A stretch of DNA of 64,000 nucleotides from Sphagnum compactum (taxonomy: Eukaryota; Bryophyta; Sphagnopsida; Sphagnales), in NCBI GenBank assembly GCA_965153455.1, contig OZ234501.1, positions 2,852,001 through 2,916,000 on the forward strand. Direction: 5' to 3'. The position numbers and the translations under genes were made by a program. The notes under the pieces are model-generated. The model was not told where the DNA came from. It did not search any database and worked only from the letters and a program-made list of their open reading frames with translations. Shown here piece by piece: positions 48,425 through 60,246 of this stretch (within the stretch, counting starts at the first letter, position 1; each line of letters opens with the position of its first letter).

Positions 48425-49069
48425 GTTGTCTTCACCAATTCAATGGAGTTAGTCAAAGTTCGCCTTCAGACACAAGCGAAGGGTGGGGTACCCAAAACTA
48501 TGTTTGATGTTATAAGAGAACTTGGGGTCCTGGGTCTCTACAGAGGAGCAGGCATCACTATGGCCCGAGATGTCCCAAGCTCAGCTATTTTTTTCGCTTG
48601 CTATACACTTTTACAGCAGCTCTATCCTGATCAAAACTTCATGGCCGGATGTCTAGCTGCCATTCCAGCCACTGTCTTAGTCACACTGATGGACATTATC
48701 AAGACTCGCTTGCAGGTGTGAACTCATTTTGGTACCACTCTTTCCTTCTCAATATTTTGTGTTGTATTCATCGTTTGTGCAGATTATCAACATGAATGTT
48801 TATATATCATGCGCTATAGATTGTACAGTTGTGTAGTAGTGAGGAGCATCAATGGTGTTCAAGTTGATTGATGAGAACTGTTGTTGGAGCATAAAGAACC
48901 AACTCCAGGAGAAGAACCATACAAGGATTGGCTGCAGTGCTTGCAGTTGCTCATAGAAAGGGAAGGACCTCAAGCTTTCTTCAAGGGTAGCCTTGTGCGG
49001 GTCATACGAACGAGCCCTCAGTTTGGGATCACACTCACATTCTACAGTTTGTTTTTCAATGGGTCCTAG
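48425..49069 (+). pseudogene. Mitochondrial carrier (SLC25, aspartate/glutamate-carrier-like) last two exons
   Basis: Exon one, about 48425-48715, reads VVFTNSMELVKVRLQTQ, then GLYRGAGITMARDVPSSAIF and ends ATVLVTLMDIIKTRLQ at a GTGTGA donor. Exon two, about 48880-49069, reads EEPYKDWLQCLQLLIEREGP, then AFFKGSLVRVIRTSPQFGIT and stops at 49067-49069. The paired carrier signatures (P-x-D/E-x-x-K-x-R) and the R-S/T-S-P-Q-F-G ending fit the calcium-regulated aspartate/glutamate carrier branch of the inner mitochondrial membrane. The signature proline is serine in the first copy and leucine in the second. Earlier exons were not found; the CACTA element occupies the upstream side. I regard it as a gene fragment, although a functional gene with a CACTA-filled intron cannot be excluded. 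Confidence 0.75.
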
Positions 49070-49911
49070 GATCTTTCTACATATATTGCACACACTTTGG
49101 CACTAGAAAGCACATGAGGCAGCCTATTGATGTGACTTTACATGTTACTAATGTTTTGGCAAATGGTGAGACCATTAACAGAGACATTGATTGTTACATA
49201 ACACATTTACATTTGTATAAATTGCAAGCACACTGAAAGTTCAAACAAGGATCATCAAACCTTACAAGTTTCTATGCATGTTTCTATACTTGTCATCTTG
49301 AGTTCTTAGATGGACACATGGAAATTACAAGATGACAATATTGTGGAGTTAATTACCCATATCTAATGGTTAACAGATGGAAAAATCTCCCTAAATCAAC
49401 CAACCATAATTTGTGAAAAAACTCCCCTAAATTAACTAAACACAATATGAAAAAACAATTTAAATTAATTAATCACACCGGGTGAAAAAACCCTCTTAAT
49501 TGACTAGTGTTGTAGGTTGATTTAACTAATAGGTGTAATTTCCACTTGAATTTGGGCATCACTTATTACCATCTTGTTTCACTAGCTTAATTGACATGTC
49601 TGTAGCAACTGGTCCCCGTTCACTAGGGGGTTAACATGTTTTACCATGATTTCCTATAGTGAATTTGTCCTAGTTCACTCAAATCTTAGAGAAATACAAG
49701 GTGAACTTGGCCACATCTCCTAGTAGTGTTTCTAACTTTATGCACTTAGAAATTTTTAATGTTGGTAGTTGGGCTCACTCAATATCCTTTTATAACTTAC
49801 AAAAGTGATGTGCACAACATGTGATGTAAATGACATTTTATTCACATCAATATTGCACTCTCAACATTAAAATGCAAAAGTCTACAAGAATGTCTAAATA
49901 TATCTTCTTGA
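49070..49911. other. AT-rich flank, no gene seen
   Basis: Contains degenerate repeats of the CTAAATTAAC / GAAAAAAC type around 49370-49500, but no conserved coding segment. Confidence 0.5.
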
Positions 49912-52900
49912 ATTTGTTTATTTTTCCTTTTTGAATAATTTGACTTGGTTGTATTTTTATTTTTGGGGTCGGCACAACTTGTTCTTTATCATTATAATAG
50001 TAACACTACCTAATTCAAGCATGCTTTTATACCATTTGTTGAACTACTTTCTATTGGTCTAAATAAATGCAAAATTTAAAACTAGTGACACATATCGCAA
50101 ATATATGCATAATCAACACCAACAAATTCCCATTTCACTCACTACCACCAATGGTAACTTTTAACCTCCACATGACAACAAATATGTGATGAACATGGTT
50201 TTTATTTTTTCAATTTTGTGATATTGAAAATTTGGTGAGTTTTTCCAAAAAAACATAATTGGTCGAATTTACATTAAATGAATAAAAATTCCCACGTTGA
50301 TCTTAAGTTTTTTGTTGAAAAAGAGACAAAATCTGATTGGAAAAACAAATCATTAACAAATCTTCAATCATGAATCAAATCTAATTGTTGTTATCAACAA
50401 TATCATGACTACATGGGATGTGAACAAAATTTTGTTATTCACATTTTAAGGTTCTAACATTTTGTAAATTGTGGAATTCAAAAAATTAACTTGACGATCA
50501 TTCCTACTTGATTTTGGGTTTAAAAACTTTCATTCTGTTAAGTGTGAACAAAATTAGGTAGTTATTTGGATTTTTCAAAAAATTATTTAAAAGTCATCCA
50601 CACTTGTAAACAATATTAAAACAATGTGTTTGTCCATGAGTAGCACCTATTTACCATCATTGGGTAGGTACTTGTTTGGCAGGTAAGAACCACCAGTTCA
50701 CTTAAGGAAAACCTCATTAGAATTGGGCCTAATTTTTAATCAAAATCAAAATCAAACTTGAAACCAAGTTCTTGGTTCTATTTATGTGTGGGATTGATAT
50801 CAAAACTAGAAGCAAAATAGGTATTTATTGCGAAAAAAAATTAAAACTAGGGGATTAATTGGAGATTAAATAGTAATTAAATGTGGATTCTACTTTGGGT
50901 ATATAGTAATCATTTGTTTTTTCAGAAATGTATCATTCACACATTCGGTCATTTTCATGCAAAAGTTTTGTGTTAAATTGTACATCAATGCGTTGTCTCT
51001 TCCCTACAAGCAAAACCAACAAGATTCAAAGGAAAGGATCTTCAAATAACTTTTGGAATGAATCAAAACAATTAAAACAAAAACAACCCCCCTATGGGTC
51101 ATGATAAAACTTTACTTGCTTTTCAACATCCCACTATGCATTTCTTTTAGATACCCAATGAATAGTGCACACACTACAATTTGTGTTAATTACAAGTAGG
51201 TAGCACACAACACAATAAATACTTACACAGAAGAAAAAAAACATGCTAAAGATGGTATATGAAGTGAAAGTAGAAATATTTGTGTGCACTAACTAAGGAC
51301 CCTTTTTTTTTCCTTTCAATTTTGTGATGTTGCTCAAATGGCAATAGTTCATATGCACATTTCGCCAAATTGAACGATGTTAAAAATATGAAAGTGCAAA
51401 ATCTTAAGTACCTTTTTCATATATTGTAAGCAATTGTGGTGATTTTTTATGAATATTTTTTTTAACAAAAAGGGGTTGTTACAAAATATTATTCTTGGAA
51501 AATATTTTGCAAAATGGCAAATTCAGCACCACACAAACGATATGATTTTTCTCTAGTCCAATAATTGTGCAAAAAATTATTATTATGTCATAACAAACAT
51601 TCCAAGAAAATTGGAAATAAACAACTACAATTTTAGTTGCAAAAAACAAAATTTTAGTCATAATGAACACATGCAACTACAAACCTTATAGTCGCCTTGG
51701 ACAAGTGGCAAAAGACAACTAGTTGCAAAAAACTCCATCTGGCATGTACATTCATCCTTGTAGTTGCATATTGCTTGCAATTGTAAGGATTTTTTATCCA
51801 TTGATTAATTATAAGACTATGCGACTATGGATACGACTACATAAAATATTGGGCAACATTTTTAAAATAATTAAATATAAATGACTTAATATATTTTAAA
51901 ATAATGTATATTAAGTACTATGTTATTTATATTTATATAAATAATGAAATATAATAATTCATATTATTGGTAATTTCGTAAAATTTTAGCCTATGAGTTG
52001 TTGATGCGTGTCATTACTCAAGCTAGGCTAAAAACCCAATTTAGGTAGCTAGGTACGGCACCTAGGTTAAATAGCCTAACTATGTAGGGTGCATCCATTG
52101 TTGACCACAACTATGTAAATTGTTAGGTTTGATCTTTAGACCCCAAGGATGGATATCAACTCCTTTACCATCAAACCACCCCACTTGATCTACAAATATA
52201 GTGGAATGCATTCTATTTAACCCATACTTAACTTTCAACATTGCACAAACATCAATTTCAATATTTCATATTTTATTGATATTTTTCCAAATTAAAAAAT
52301 TAAAAAAAATAATTCTTAAAGTACTTTTAATGACATACACGATTAAATATATTTTTCTTCCAAAAATGTACATTAATTTGAATAAATATTTTCTAAATTT
52401 TGTTAAATTGAATTACACTTTGATGATGATTTGCTGAATTTTTTTTTCAAGCACATGATTTATAAATGAAAAATATTTTAAGACTAATATTAACTAATAA
52501 ATAAATAAATAATTTATCTCCCACATATTAATCCTTCATTTCATAAAAAAAAATACAGTGTGATTATAACATATCATCATTTTAATTAATTCTCATACAA
52601 TTTTTATAAATGGATAATATATCTTTCACATTTCAAAAAATATAAATAAATAAATATAATATAATATAATATAATATCAGTTATAATATGTGTTTTTTAA
52701 TATTTAATATTTTAATTTAAATCATATTTAGTAATGCTAGATAATTAATGAATTTGATGGAATTTAAGTTTTATGTTTTTACAAATATAATATATAAAAT
52801 TTATCCAAAATTATGGTAAAAGTATTATGATCAAATAAATGATATATTTCTTAGACATTTTAGACCTCTATTTGATTAAAAATATATATCATACTTGAGT

Positions 52901-54550
52901 ATGATTATAATAAGTTGTAATTTTACCAATAAAATTTAATTTACATATATAATATATAATTAAATAATCATCATATATAATATTTATAAATAGATCATAA
53001 CTAAAATATATTTAATAAAAAATAATAATTTGTATTGTCAATGTCAATAAACAATACAAAATACCAATATACAATTAAACACAAGTTGATTATCAAACAA
53101 ATATTATAATTCCAAAGATGTCACATATGTTTTAATGATCAAAATATTGTAAATGGAAAAATGATTGGCCTTAATTGCTAAAACAACTATGATTAGTTGC
53201 AAAACAATTAGGTTTTCATCCATCCAAGGCATTCACAATATTGGATGAAAAATGTGCATTTAATATTTTACTTTTCCATCCAAACATGTAATAGTCACAA
53301 ATAATAATCGCATTTGCAATTTCATTTGATTAGGTCAGCACTATAGTCGCATATGTGACTACAATAGTCACATATATGACTACACACATTTACGACTAAA
53401 ATGACACGGAGGACTAATCCAATTGTAGTTATAAAAGTAGTTGATTTGGACACTAGTTGCATCTATAGTCATAACCATATGGTTGGAATGGACTAAATTT
53501 CTTTTAGTGCATTACACATGTGTTCTAACATTGGGTGGGTACTATAGATAGTAAGTAATTTTTGAAAGAATTTACAGTGGCTACATATCGTAAGCACCAA
53601 CGAGAAGGTTTTTTGGGGGACTATTGATAATAGGCAGCGCCCTTAGAGGGTCTACAAGCGCTATGAAGGAAGGACAACAATTGTGGAAGGCTTGTAGACC
53701 CCATTGGACCCTATTCAGATGCATTCAAGGTATTGTAAAAAGTTAGAGGGTAGTGACTGCCTAATCCTTTGTATTATGTCTATTTGATGTTTCTATTTTT
53801 TTCTTTTTATGTTATTAGAGTAGTTTACAATCAACATGGTAGGTTTGTCCCTAGATGACATATCCTACCTTCTTTTTGTTTTTGAATGAATTATTTACAG
53901 TTATTTGAGTAATTATATTAAAGTTAACAAGTGAGAGTAATTCTTTTTGGGAGTAAGAAGGAGTTGACATTGTTCCCTTGGCCTTACTTCCTTAAAGAGA
54001 ATAATGTTTAAGGGGTCACATTTTCACTCCTTTACAGTGGAATTAAAATTGGAACTAAAGTCAAAGTAGACCAGAATCATGTTTGATTTTCAAAATTAAA
54101 ATTGAGAATTTGTTTTAAAAAACTCTAGGCCCAAAACCAAATTAAAATTCCATTTTTGTGTGAAATTGGAACTGGAACTAAAACTGTTCTAAATGAACTT
54201 CATTAAACAAAACACCCAACAAAAGGGGAAAAAAAGGAATGAAAAGAGAGAACCCAAGTCCAAGTAAGCCAAAAAAAACAAAACTCAAAGCAAATCACTA
54301 AGGGCAAAGGAACAAATAATGTTCCAAAGCTTGCACCAAAAACATATAAAAAGAAAAGGGATGAGAAAGTCAAACAAATTATGGTCCAAAGCTCGCACCT
54401 GAAGCATATAAAAAGAAAATGGATGTGAAACCTGAAAGAAAAATAAGCCTTGAAAAACCTTCACCCTCAATGATGGCATGCTTATATTATGGTGTGCCTC
54501 AAAATAGAGGCCTTAACTTTTTGTAAAATTACCAACACCTTTTGCCCATA
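49912..54550 (-). mobile_element. Dispersed repeat, copy B (inverted relative to copy A)
   Basis: Reverse complement of copy A. The shared blocks include ATTTGACTTGGTTG near 49938, the AACATCCCACTATGCATTTC region near 51125, CACACAAACGATATGATTTT near 51531, the GCCCTTAGAGGGTCTACAAG region near 53640 and CTCAATGATGGCATG near 54466. It is interrupted by a CACTA element (51637-53509) that copy A lacks, while copy A has an extra 0.8 kb. By eye the copies are clearly diverged. Class unknown; ends approximate. Confidence 0.65.
51637..53509. mobile_element. CACTA-type element nested in copy B
   Basis: The right end, read in reverse complement, is CACTAAAAGAAATTTAGTCC, a good CACTA terminus. The left end is degraded (about 51637, CAAAAAACAAAATTTTAGTC). 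Subterminal words AGTTGCA, GTAGTTGCA and CTATAGTCGC crowd both ends. Copy A of the surrounding repeat has no such insertion at the matching place (near its GTGTAATG at about 37926), which supports the boundary on the right. No transposase is visible. The terminus sequence differs from the CACTA element at 46132-48420, so it is a second family or an older copy. Confidence 0.65.
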
Positions 54551-56329
54551 ACAAACAACAAAACAACCATAGGAGGACCATAAGGTGTCCTTTGCGATCA
54601 CACCATGTTAACACATTGATAAAAAATTTATTCACTTGTTGGTGTAGACAATCGAAAACCTTATGATAAGGGAAAAAAAAAAATATTAAAATATTGGAAT
54701 ATGAGGTTTGTCATAAAAACGAAAAATCTCCATACACTAATATGTATATGGTTTAGTCAATTTCACTTGTTTTTTAAAACATTTAGGCTTTATCTCATGT
54801 TGTTGTTACATTAATATATAAGGATGTTTAAATTTTTTTACTTCCTTACTTTTTATAACCAAATCTTGCTAAATTGTCTTATCCATGATCATCATTTTGG
54901 TTATATTGTCAACATTAAATAAAAGATTCTTAAATTCTTTAGGTAAGCTTCAATGACTCATATAAACACAATTAAGGCTTTGCATAGTTACACTACCAAT
55001 GACAATCAATTGATGAATAAATAAATAAATTTAGGTTGAAATTAATGTCCATTTGAATGAAAATATTGAATAGCATTGCATGCAAATTGAATTGAATTGA
55101 ACTGAACTTTTTAAATCTAATTCAAATACATTGAATGGAAATAAAATTCTATTCTACTCAACTTGAATTTTAATGATCTGAATTTAGATGCAAATTGGTG
55201 TAGAAGGTATTGAAAATATGCTTATGGTGTCGAAAAATAAAATCATTGAAAAAGAAAAGATTAAAAGAAACACTTTTTCATTTCTCTTTACTTGGGATTT
55301 GGCTTAATGGATTCTAATTTGAAACTATCCACTCTTGGAACTTACAATTATCCTACCTAAATCAGTTTGAATGAATCATCCTCAGGAAAATAATTTTAAT
55401 TATTTCAATAAAAGAGTAGCTTCAACACATGTTTGTTGAATAATAAATTAAAATAAAAAGTCATGTTTAAAAAAAATTCTCTATTTTCCTATAGAAAAGT
55501 TTTTTCTTTGAAAAAAGTATTAAAAAATCAACATTTCTATAAATAATTAAATTAATGTTGTAGCTGCCAAGGTACTAAAAATGTAAGTTATTTTTAGAGT
55601 AGATTCAATGACATTAGAAAAATGGCTTGTACACTATACTTGGGATGAAGTACAACTTTACAATAGTGTCGAAAATGGGTTTGGCCTGGTACATTTGCAC
55701 AAGATACAATGGTGGCATTTAAATAGTGTCTCTCACCTTGGACTCTTCAATCTTTCTTGTTTCTAGGTGAGAGTGAAGGAAGACTCTATGTTGTGGGTCA
55801 TAAGCATTGGTAGAGGTCCGAATAAGGTCTTTACTTGACTTTTGTTGATTATTTGCTTTTGTTTTTTTTGGGAGGTTGTGTCTAGCCTTCTTGTGTTCTC
55901 TTTTGCCTTGTACTTTTGATGGATGGGTTCCCATCCTTGATTTTTATTTACAGGGATTTTCTAAAATAGGTGGGTGTATGTAGAACTCCTCTTAGCTCAC
56001 AAGATTATTAAGGAGTGTGAAATCAATTTAGCTTTTATCTTGGGTTTAACTACGAGTAGGCTAGGTAGGGTTCTTTTTTCAAATTGTGAGGTGGTGGTTT
56101 GGCAATCATCATAATCCTTTGGAGAAGTCCCCTCCTCTCCCTGGTACATTCTCATTATTTGCCCCAAAAAAACACAAGAAGTTAATTGATTGACTTAAGA
56201 AAAATCTGATGCAACCAGGATTTTTTTAATTTTTAAAATAAATAAATTTATTTATTTTTTGCAATTTTGTGATGTAGCCACATACTTATGATCATCCACA
56301 AGAAGAATTCTACTTTGGGTGCCACCTAG
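54551..56329. other. AT-rich intergenic DNA, no gene seen
   Basis: Only short frames are present. The longest (minus 55719-55934) is lysine-rich and unrecognised. No RNA gene or complete transposon is seen. Confidence 0.5.
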
Positions 56330-56334
56330 ATTTT

Positions 56335-56677
56335 CTAGGTGGCATCTTAGGTGGCACCCGATGTTAAATGGGTGATTATTTAATATTAAGTGAATGTTAA
56401 CTTAACATAAAACCTTCGTGGTAAATAGGTTTAGGTTTGAAATGACTAGCTCGGTGTTACGAGACTTAATACTAGAGTCCTTATTAACACCAAATGTGAA
56501 TACAAGTATTTACAAGTATTTATTATTTACATTAAAATACAAAACAAGATTTTAATGTTTAGTCCCTTAACACCATACTAGTCATTTAAGACTTGAAGAT
56601 TTTATGTTAAACTAACGTTCACTTAACATTAAGCTATCGCCTGTTTAACATTGGGTGCCACGTAGGATGCCACCTAG
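56335..56677. mobile_element. Long-TIR MITE, 343 bp, with 5-bp target duplication
   Basis: The left end reads CTAGGTGGCATCTTAGGTGG and the reverse complement of the right end reads CTAGGTGGCATCCTACGTGG. The inverted repeat continues inward for about 75-80 bases with moderate divergence (through GGCACCC, ATGTTAA and TAACATAAAA). The element is flanked by ATTTT at 56330-56334 and 56678-56682. No coding capacity. The long TIR resembles Mutator-type or fold-back MITEs, but the short duplication leaves the class open. Confidence 0.75.
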
Positions 56678-56772
56678 ATTTTCATTTAACATTGATTTAA
56701 CATCAAGTATGAATGCACCATTAGTCAGCAAAAGACCATGGTAGAGAGAAGTGATCACTAATGGGGTGGTTT

Positions 56773-57030
56773 CAAATTTTGCAAATTTTGTAAGGGAGAT
56801 TTGTTTGTTGTATGAATGATTTGGTAATATGAGTGAATTCTTTTTGTAGTTTAGACTTGTGATGCAAAGTTGTGTAAGTATATCCCAAGTCAAAAGTTTG
56901 CAAATTTTGCAAGAGAGAGGTTTCTTCGTTCTATGAATGATTGGTAATTCAAGTGGATTCTTTTTTCTACTTTTGTCGTGTGATGCAAGTTGTAAGTATA
57001 TCCAAAATCAAAATTTTGCACAAGAGAGGT
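56773..57030. repeat. Two-copy tandem repeat of about 120 bp plus a partial third
   Basis: The block CAAATTTTG...GAGAGGTTT...ATGAATGATT...AAGTATATCC is found at about 56773-56892 and 56897-57009. The opening words recur at about 57011-57035. A weak further relative (TGTATAAATGATTGGTATC) occurs near 57358. Confidence 0.75.
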
Positions 57031-57038
57031 TTATTGGC

Positions 57039-57335
57039 TTGTCTACCAAGGCAAGAAGGATGTTGTGTTCAGATTCATTCTAGGGCATAGTAGCTTAAGG
57101 GATTTTGGCCCCTAGGTAATAGTAATAGGTCTATTTTTATGTGAGGATTTTTGAAAGATGATATTTTGGCTTGTGTTGAAACTTGAGATTAGTTATAGAG
57201 TTATAGTTTCTTGAAGGAGTTTTTAATTTTATTAGAGGATTTTTTGAAAATTATATTTTTGCATGGTGAAATATTTGAATTTTCATAATTCTTCTTTTTG
57301 CGGTAAGATACTTTTTAATGCAAATGGCAAGGCCG
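57039..57335 (+). repeat. Dispersed repeat, second copy of the AGGGATTTTGGCCCCTAGGT family
   Basis: Starts with CTACCAAGGCAAGAAGGATG, passes through AGGGATTTTGGCCCCTAGGT and GAAAGATGATATTTTGGCTT and ends near ATGCAAATGGCAAGGCC. It matches 58136-58400 for nearly its full length and 20858-20995 for its first part, all in the same orientation. There is no coding potential. Confidence 0.85.
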
Positions 57336-58135
57336 TAGTGTGACATCATTCATTTGTTGTATAAATGATTGGTATCGTAGTATCTGGGCATCTTTGGCAG
57401 TTCTCTGTCGAATAATTAATTTAATCCAAATTTCTGGTTCAGCAGCTACTTTTTTCAATTTTTCAATTTTGATATATGTGTAATATATATAATAAAATTC
57501 ATTAATATTTAAAAAATATTTCATTGAATTGGTGGTCAAAATGGATGTGAAGTAACCGATTTTGTAAGTATATATCCTCAAGTCAACAGCCTCTTTAAGT
57601 GACTTATTTGCTTCGAGTTGGAAGTTGGTTTTTTTTTTCTTAACACTTCATCTTCATTTGGATCAAAGTTTGTACAAGGAACACACAATTTTGTTTCAAA
57701 TCTTTCCATGCAGCAAGCAGGCCATGATGGGCATGTGCGGCTCTAATTTTGAAGTGAGGCTCAAGAAACCCAAAAAAAAACAGACATACTGCACTACCTA
57801 CCTTGGTGGCTTCGACATTAATTATATATTTTTCTTTCAGGAAATTTTCAAAAAATATATATTTCTTTTGAAGAACAACATTTTGTGAAGGAAAGTAAAG
57901 ACATTTTAATAAATCTCAATATCAAATGCTCCAACTCAGTATGAAATGCTGATACTCAACATTTGATGCACAAGGTTTGAGACTAATTATAATAGTAATT
58001 GTACTCTTAGGAGCAGTGAAAATATATGTAGCAGGAGGTGCTCCGGAAAAGGAAAGACAAGATGAAACTCAGTTTACCACCAAAATTGATCGTTTTCTTC
58101 TGAGTTTCATCCCCTGTTGAATGCTAACATATATT
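57336..58135. other. AT-rich spacer between the two repeat copies, no gene seen
   Basis: Open frames here are low complexity. No conserved coding segment is visible. Confidence 0.5.
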
Positions 58136-58400
58136 GTGTTTAGATTCATTATAAAGTATACTAGTTTAAGGGATTTTGGCCCCTAGGTAATAATAGGTTT
58201 ATTTTAATATGAGGATTTTTGAAAGACGATATTTTGGCTTGTGTTGAAAGTCGAGATTAATTAGAGTTATAATATCTTGAAGGATTTCTTGGTTTCTTTT
58301 AGAGGATTTTTTGAAAATTATATTTTTGCATGGTGAAATATTTGAGTTTTTATAATTCTTCTTTTGCCTTAAGATACTTTTTAATGCAAATGACAAGGCC
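58136..58400 (+). repeat. Dispersed repeat, third copy of the AGGGATTTTGGCCCCTAGGT family
   Basis: Very similar to 57039-57335 from GATTCATTATAAAGTATA to ATGCAAATGACAAGGCC. The two lie about 1.08 kb apart in direct orientation, so the interval may be a duplicated segment or two terminal repeats of an unrecognised element. Confidence 0.85.
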
Positions 58401-59490
58401 ACAATGTAACCCACCAATTGTTTTAATAATTATTTCATTCCTTTTCCCTACCACCAAAATGGATATGAAAAAACAAATTAACACGTGCCTTTTCATGTCC
58501 ATGATATTCATATTAAATTAAATTAAATTAAAAATTTACATAAATAGTAATGAACTATTGAAAACCATATGAGAAAAAAACAAAAAATAAGAAAATTGAT
58601 CCTCATCATTGGTAGTGTGCAACAACATAGAGCCCACCCAAGTTATGTTTCATCCCAAGATATATATACTTGAGGTTTACTTTATAACATGAAGTGTGGC
58701 CTCACCCAAATGTTCAAGTCTAAAACTATAGTTACTTAAAAACCTTCCTAGTAACCTGGCATTTAATTAGTGTGTGATTAGCATGTAATTAGTGTGTGAT
58801 TAGCATTTAATTAGTGTGTGATTTTCTTTGGGATGATGTTACAAAAAGACTCCAAAACACCACTTGCATGAGCTAAAATTTCTAAATCCGTGATTAGCAT
58901 GTGATTAGAGTCACAAGTGTTTATTCTGGGGCGAAATTTCGCCAAATGGCAAATTGTTTTTTCAAATTGGTGAAAATTTAGTGTTTTTTAATAAAAAAAG
59001 TCTTTTAATCACCAAATTTTGATTTTTTTAATAATAAAGTTGCCAGATTCTATCCTAAGTTCTAGCAGGTAGCCAAAAATATAGAAAAAAAATGTTAGAT
59101 TTGAATTTACTTTTAGCGTTTTTTTCTAGTCTTGTAGTTGCCAAATTTTGAATTTTTTAAAATAATAAAGTTGCCTGACTCTATCCTAAGTTCTAGCAGG
59201 TAGCCAAAAATATAGAAAAAATGTTAGATTTGCTTTTGCTTTCATATTTTCTTACAGCCAAATTTGGCTAAATCATCTTTAATGGATTATTGGCACTTGA
59301 GCAACATCACAAAATTGAAGGGAAAAAAATAAAACAAAAAACATTGGATTAGAGTGTGGTAAGCGTGTGATTTAATTAAAGCCAAAATGTGTGATTAAGC
59401 AGAAGCTAAGTTGTAATCCGTGAATAACATGAGATTAGAGTGTGATTAGCGTGTGATTAATTAAGCCAAAACGTGTATGATTAGGAGCAG
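58401..59490. repeat. AT-rich spacer with several short tandem repeats
   Basis: The words ATTAGTGTGTGATTAGCAT recur at about 58766-58822, and related GTGTGATTAGCGTG words recur at about 59348-59482. A unit containing TATCCTAAGTTCTAGCAGGT and AGCCAAAAATATAGAAAAA is present at about 59010-59105 and again 131 bp on at about 59141-59236. No gene is seen. Confidence 0.7.
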
Positions 59491-59890
59491 GAGGAGGAGA
59501 GAGCAATGAACACGCTCGCCGTGCACTCCTCCTCCGCCTCCGCGACACCCTTCGTCTCTCTCCTCCTCTTCTTCTTCCGTCACTCCTCCGTCAGCGCACT
59601 TTCTCGGATTGCTGCAGCAGCAGCAGCCGCCTAAACACTCAAGCGATTTTTTTCCCTTCTTCCAAACAGCTTGTTGGGAATTTGGGAATTCATTTCATCT
59701 TCTTCATTCGGTTGGTGCCCCACTTTTCTCTCTCCAAATTCGCCAAAGACATCATCTTTCAGCCCCCCCCTTCCCCCCCTCAAAATAGTGGATTAAGGAA
59801 GGAGAAGAAGGAGGAGGAGGAGGCTTTTTCCTGCCTCTGCTTCTCTCTCGGACTTCTCATCGTTCTTGTTGCTGTTTTGGCTGCTCTTTG

Positions 59891-59921
<31 letters not shown>

Positions 59922-60208
59922 TCTGCGATTTAAAAAAAAAAACTAAAATTCTGGGTTTGAACTTCTGTTGTGTGCTTTGGTTTTTTTTCTTTGTTTGCGT
60001 CGGGAAATCGTTGTTGCGGGTGTTTTTGAAAACTGCTGCTTTCGGGCTTGTACAGTCTCTGCTCTCTTTGTCTTGTGTGTGTTTCTCTTTCATCTTCTGG
60101 TGGAACTCTTTTTCGCAGAGTTGGGAGGAAATCTTCCACTGAGGGGAGGCGAGGGAGGAAGGGAGGGAAGCAACCACATGTCCTTTTGCTGACACTTTTG
60201 CTGACAAA

Positions 60209-60246
<38 letters not shown>

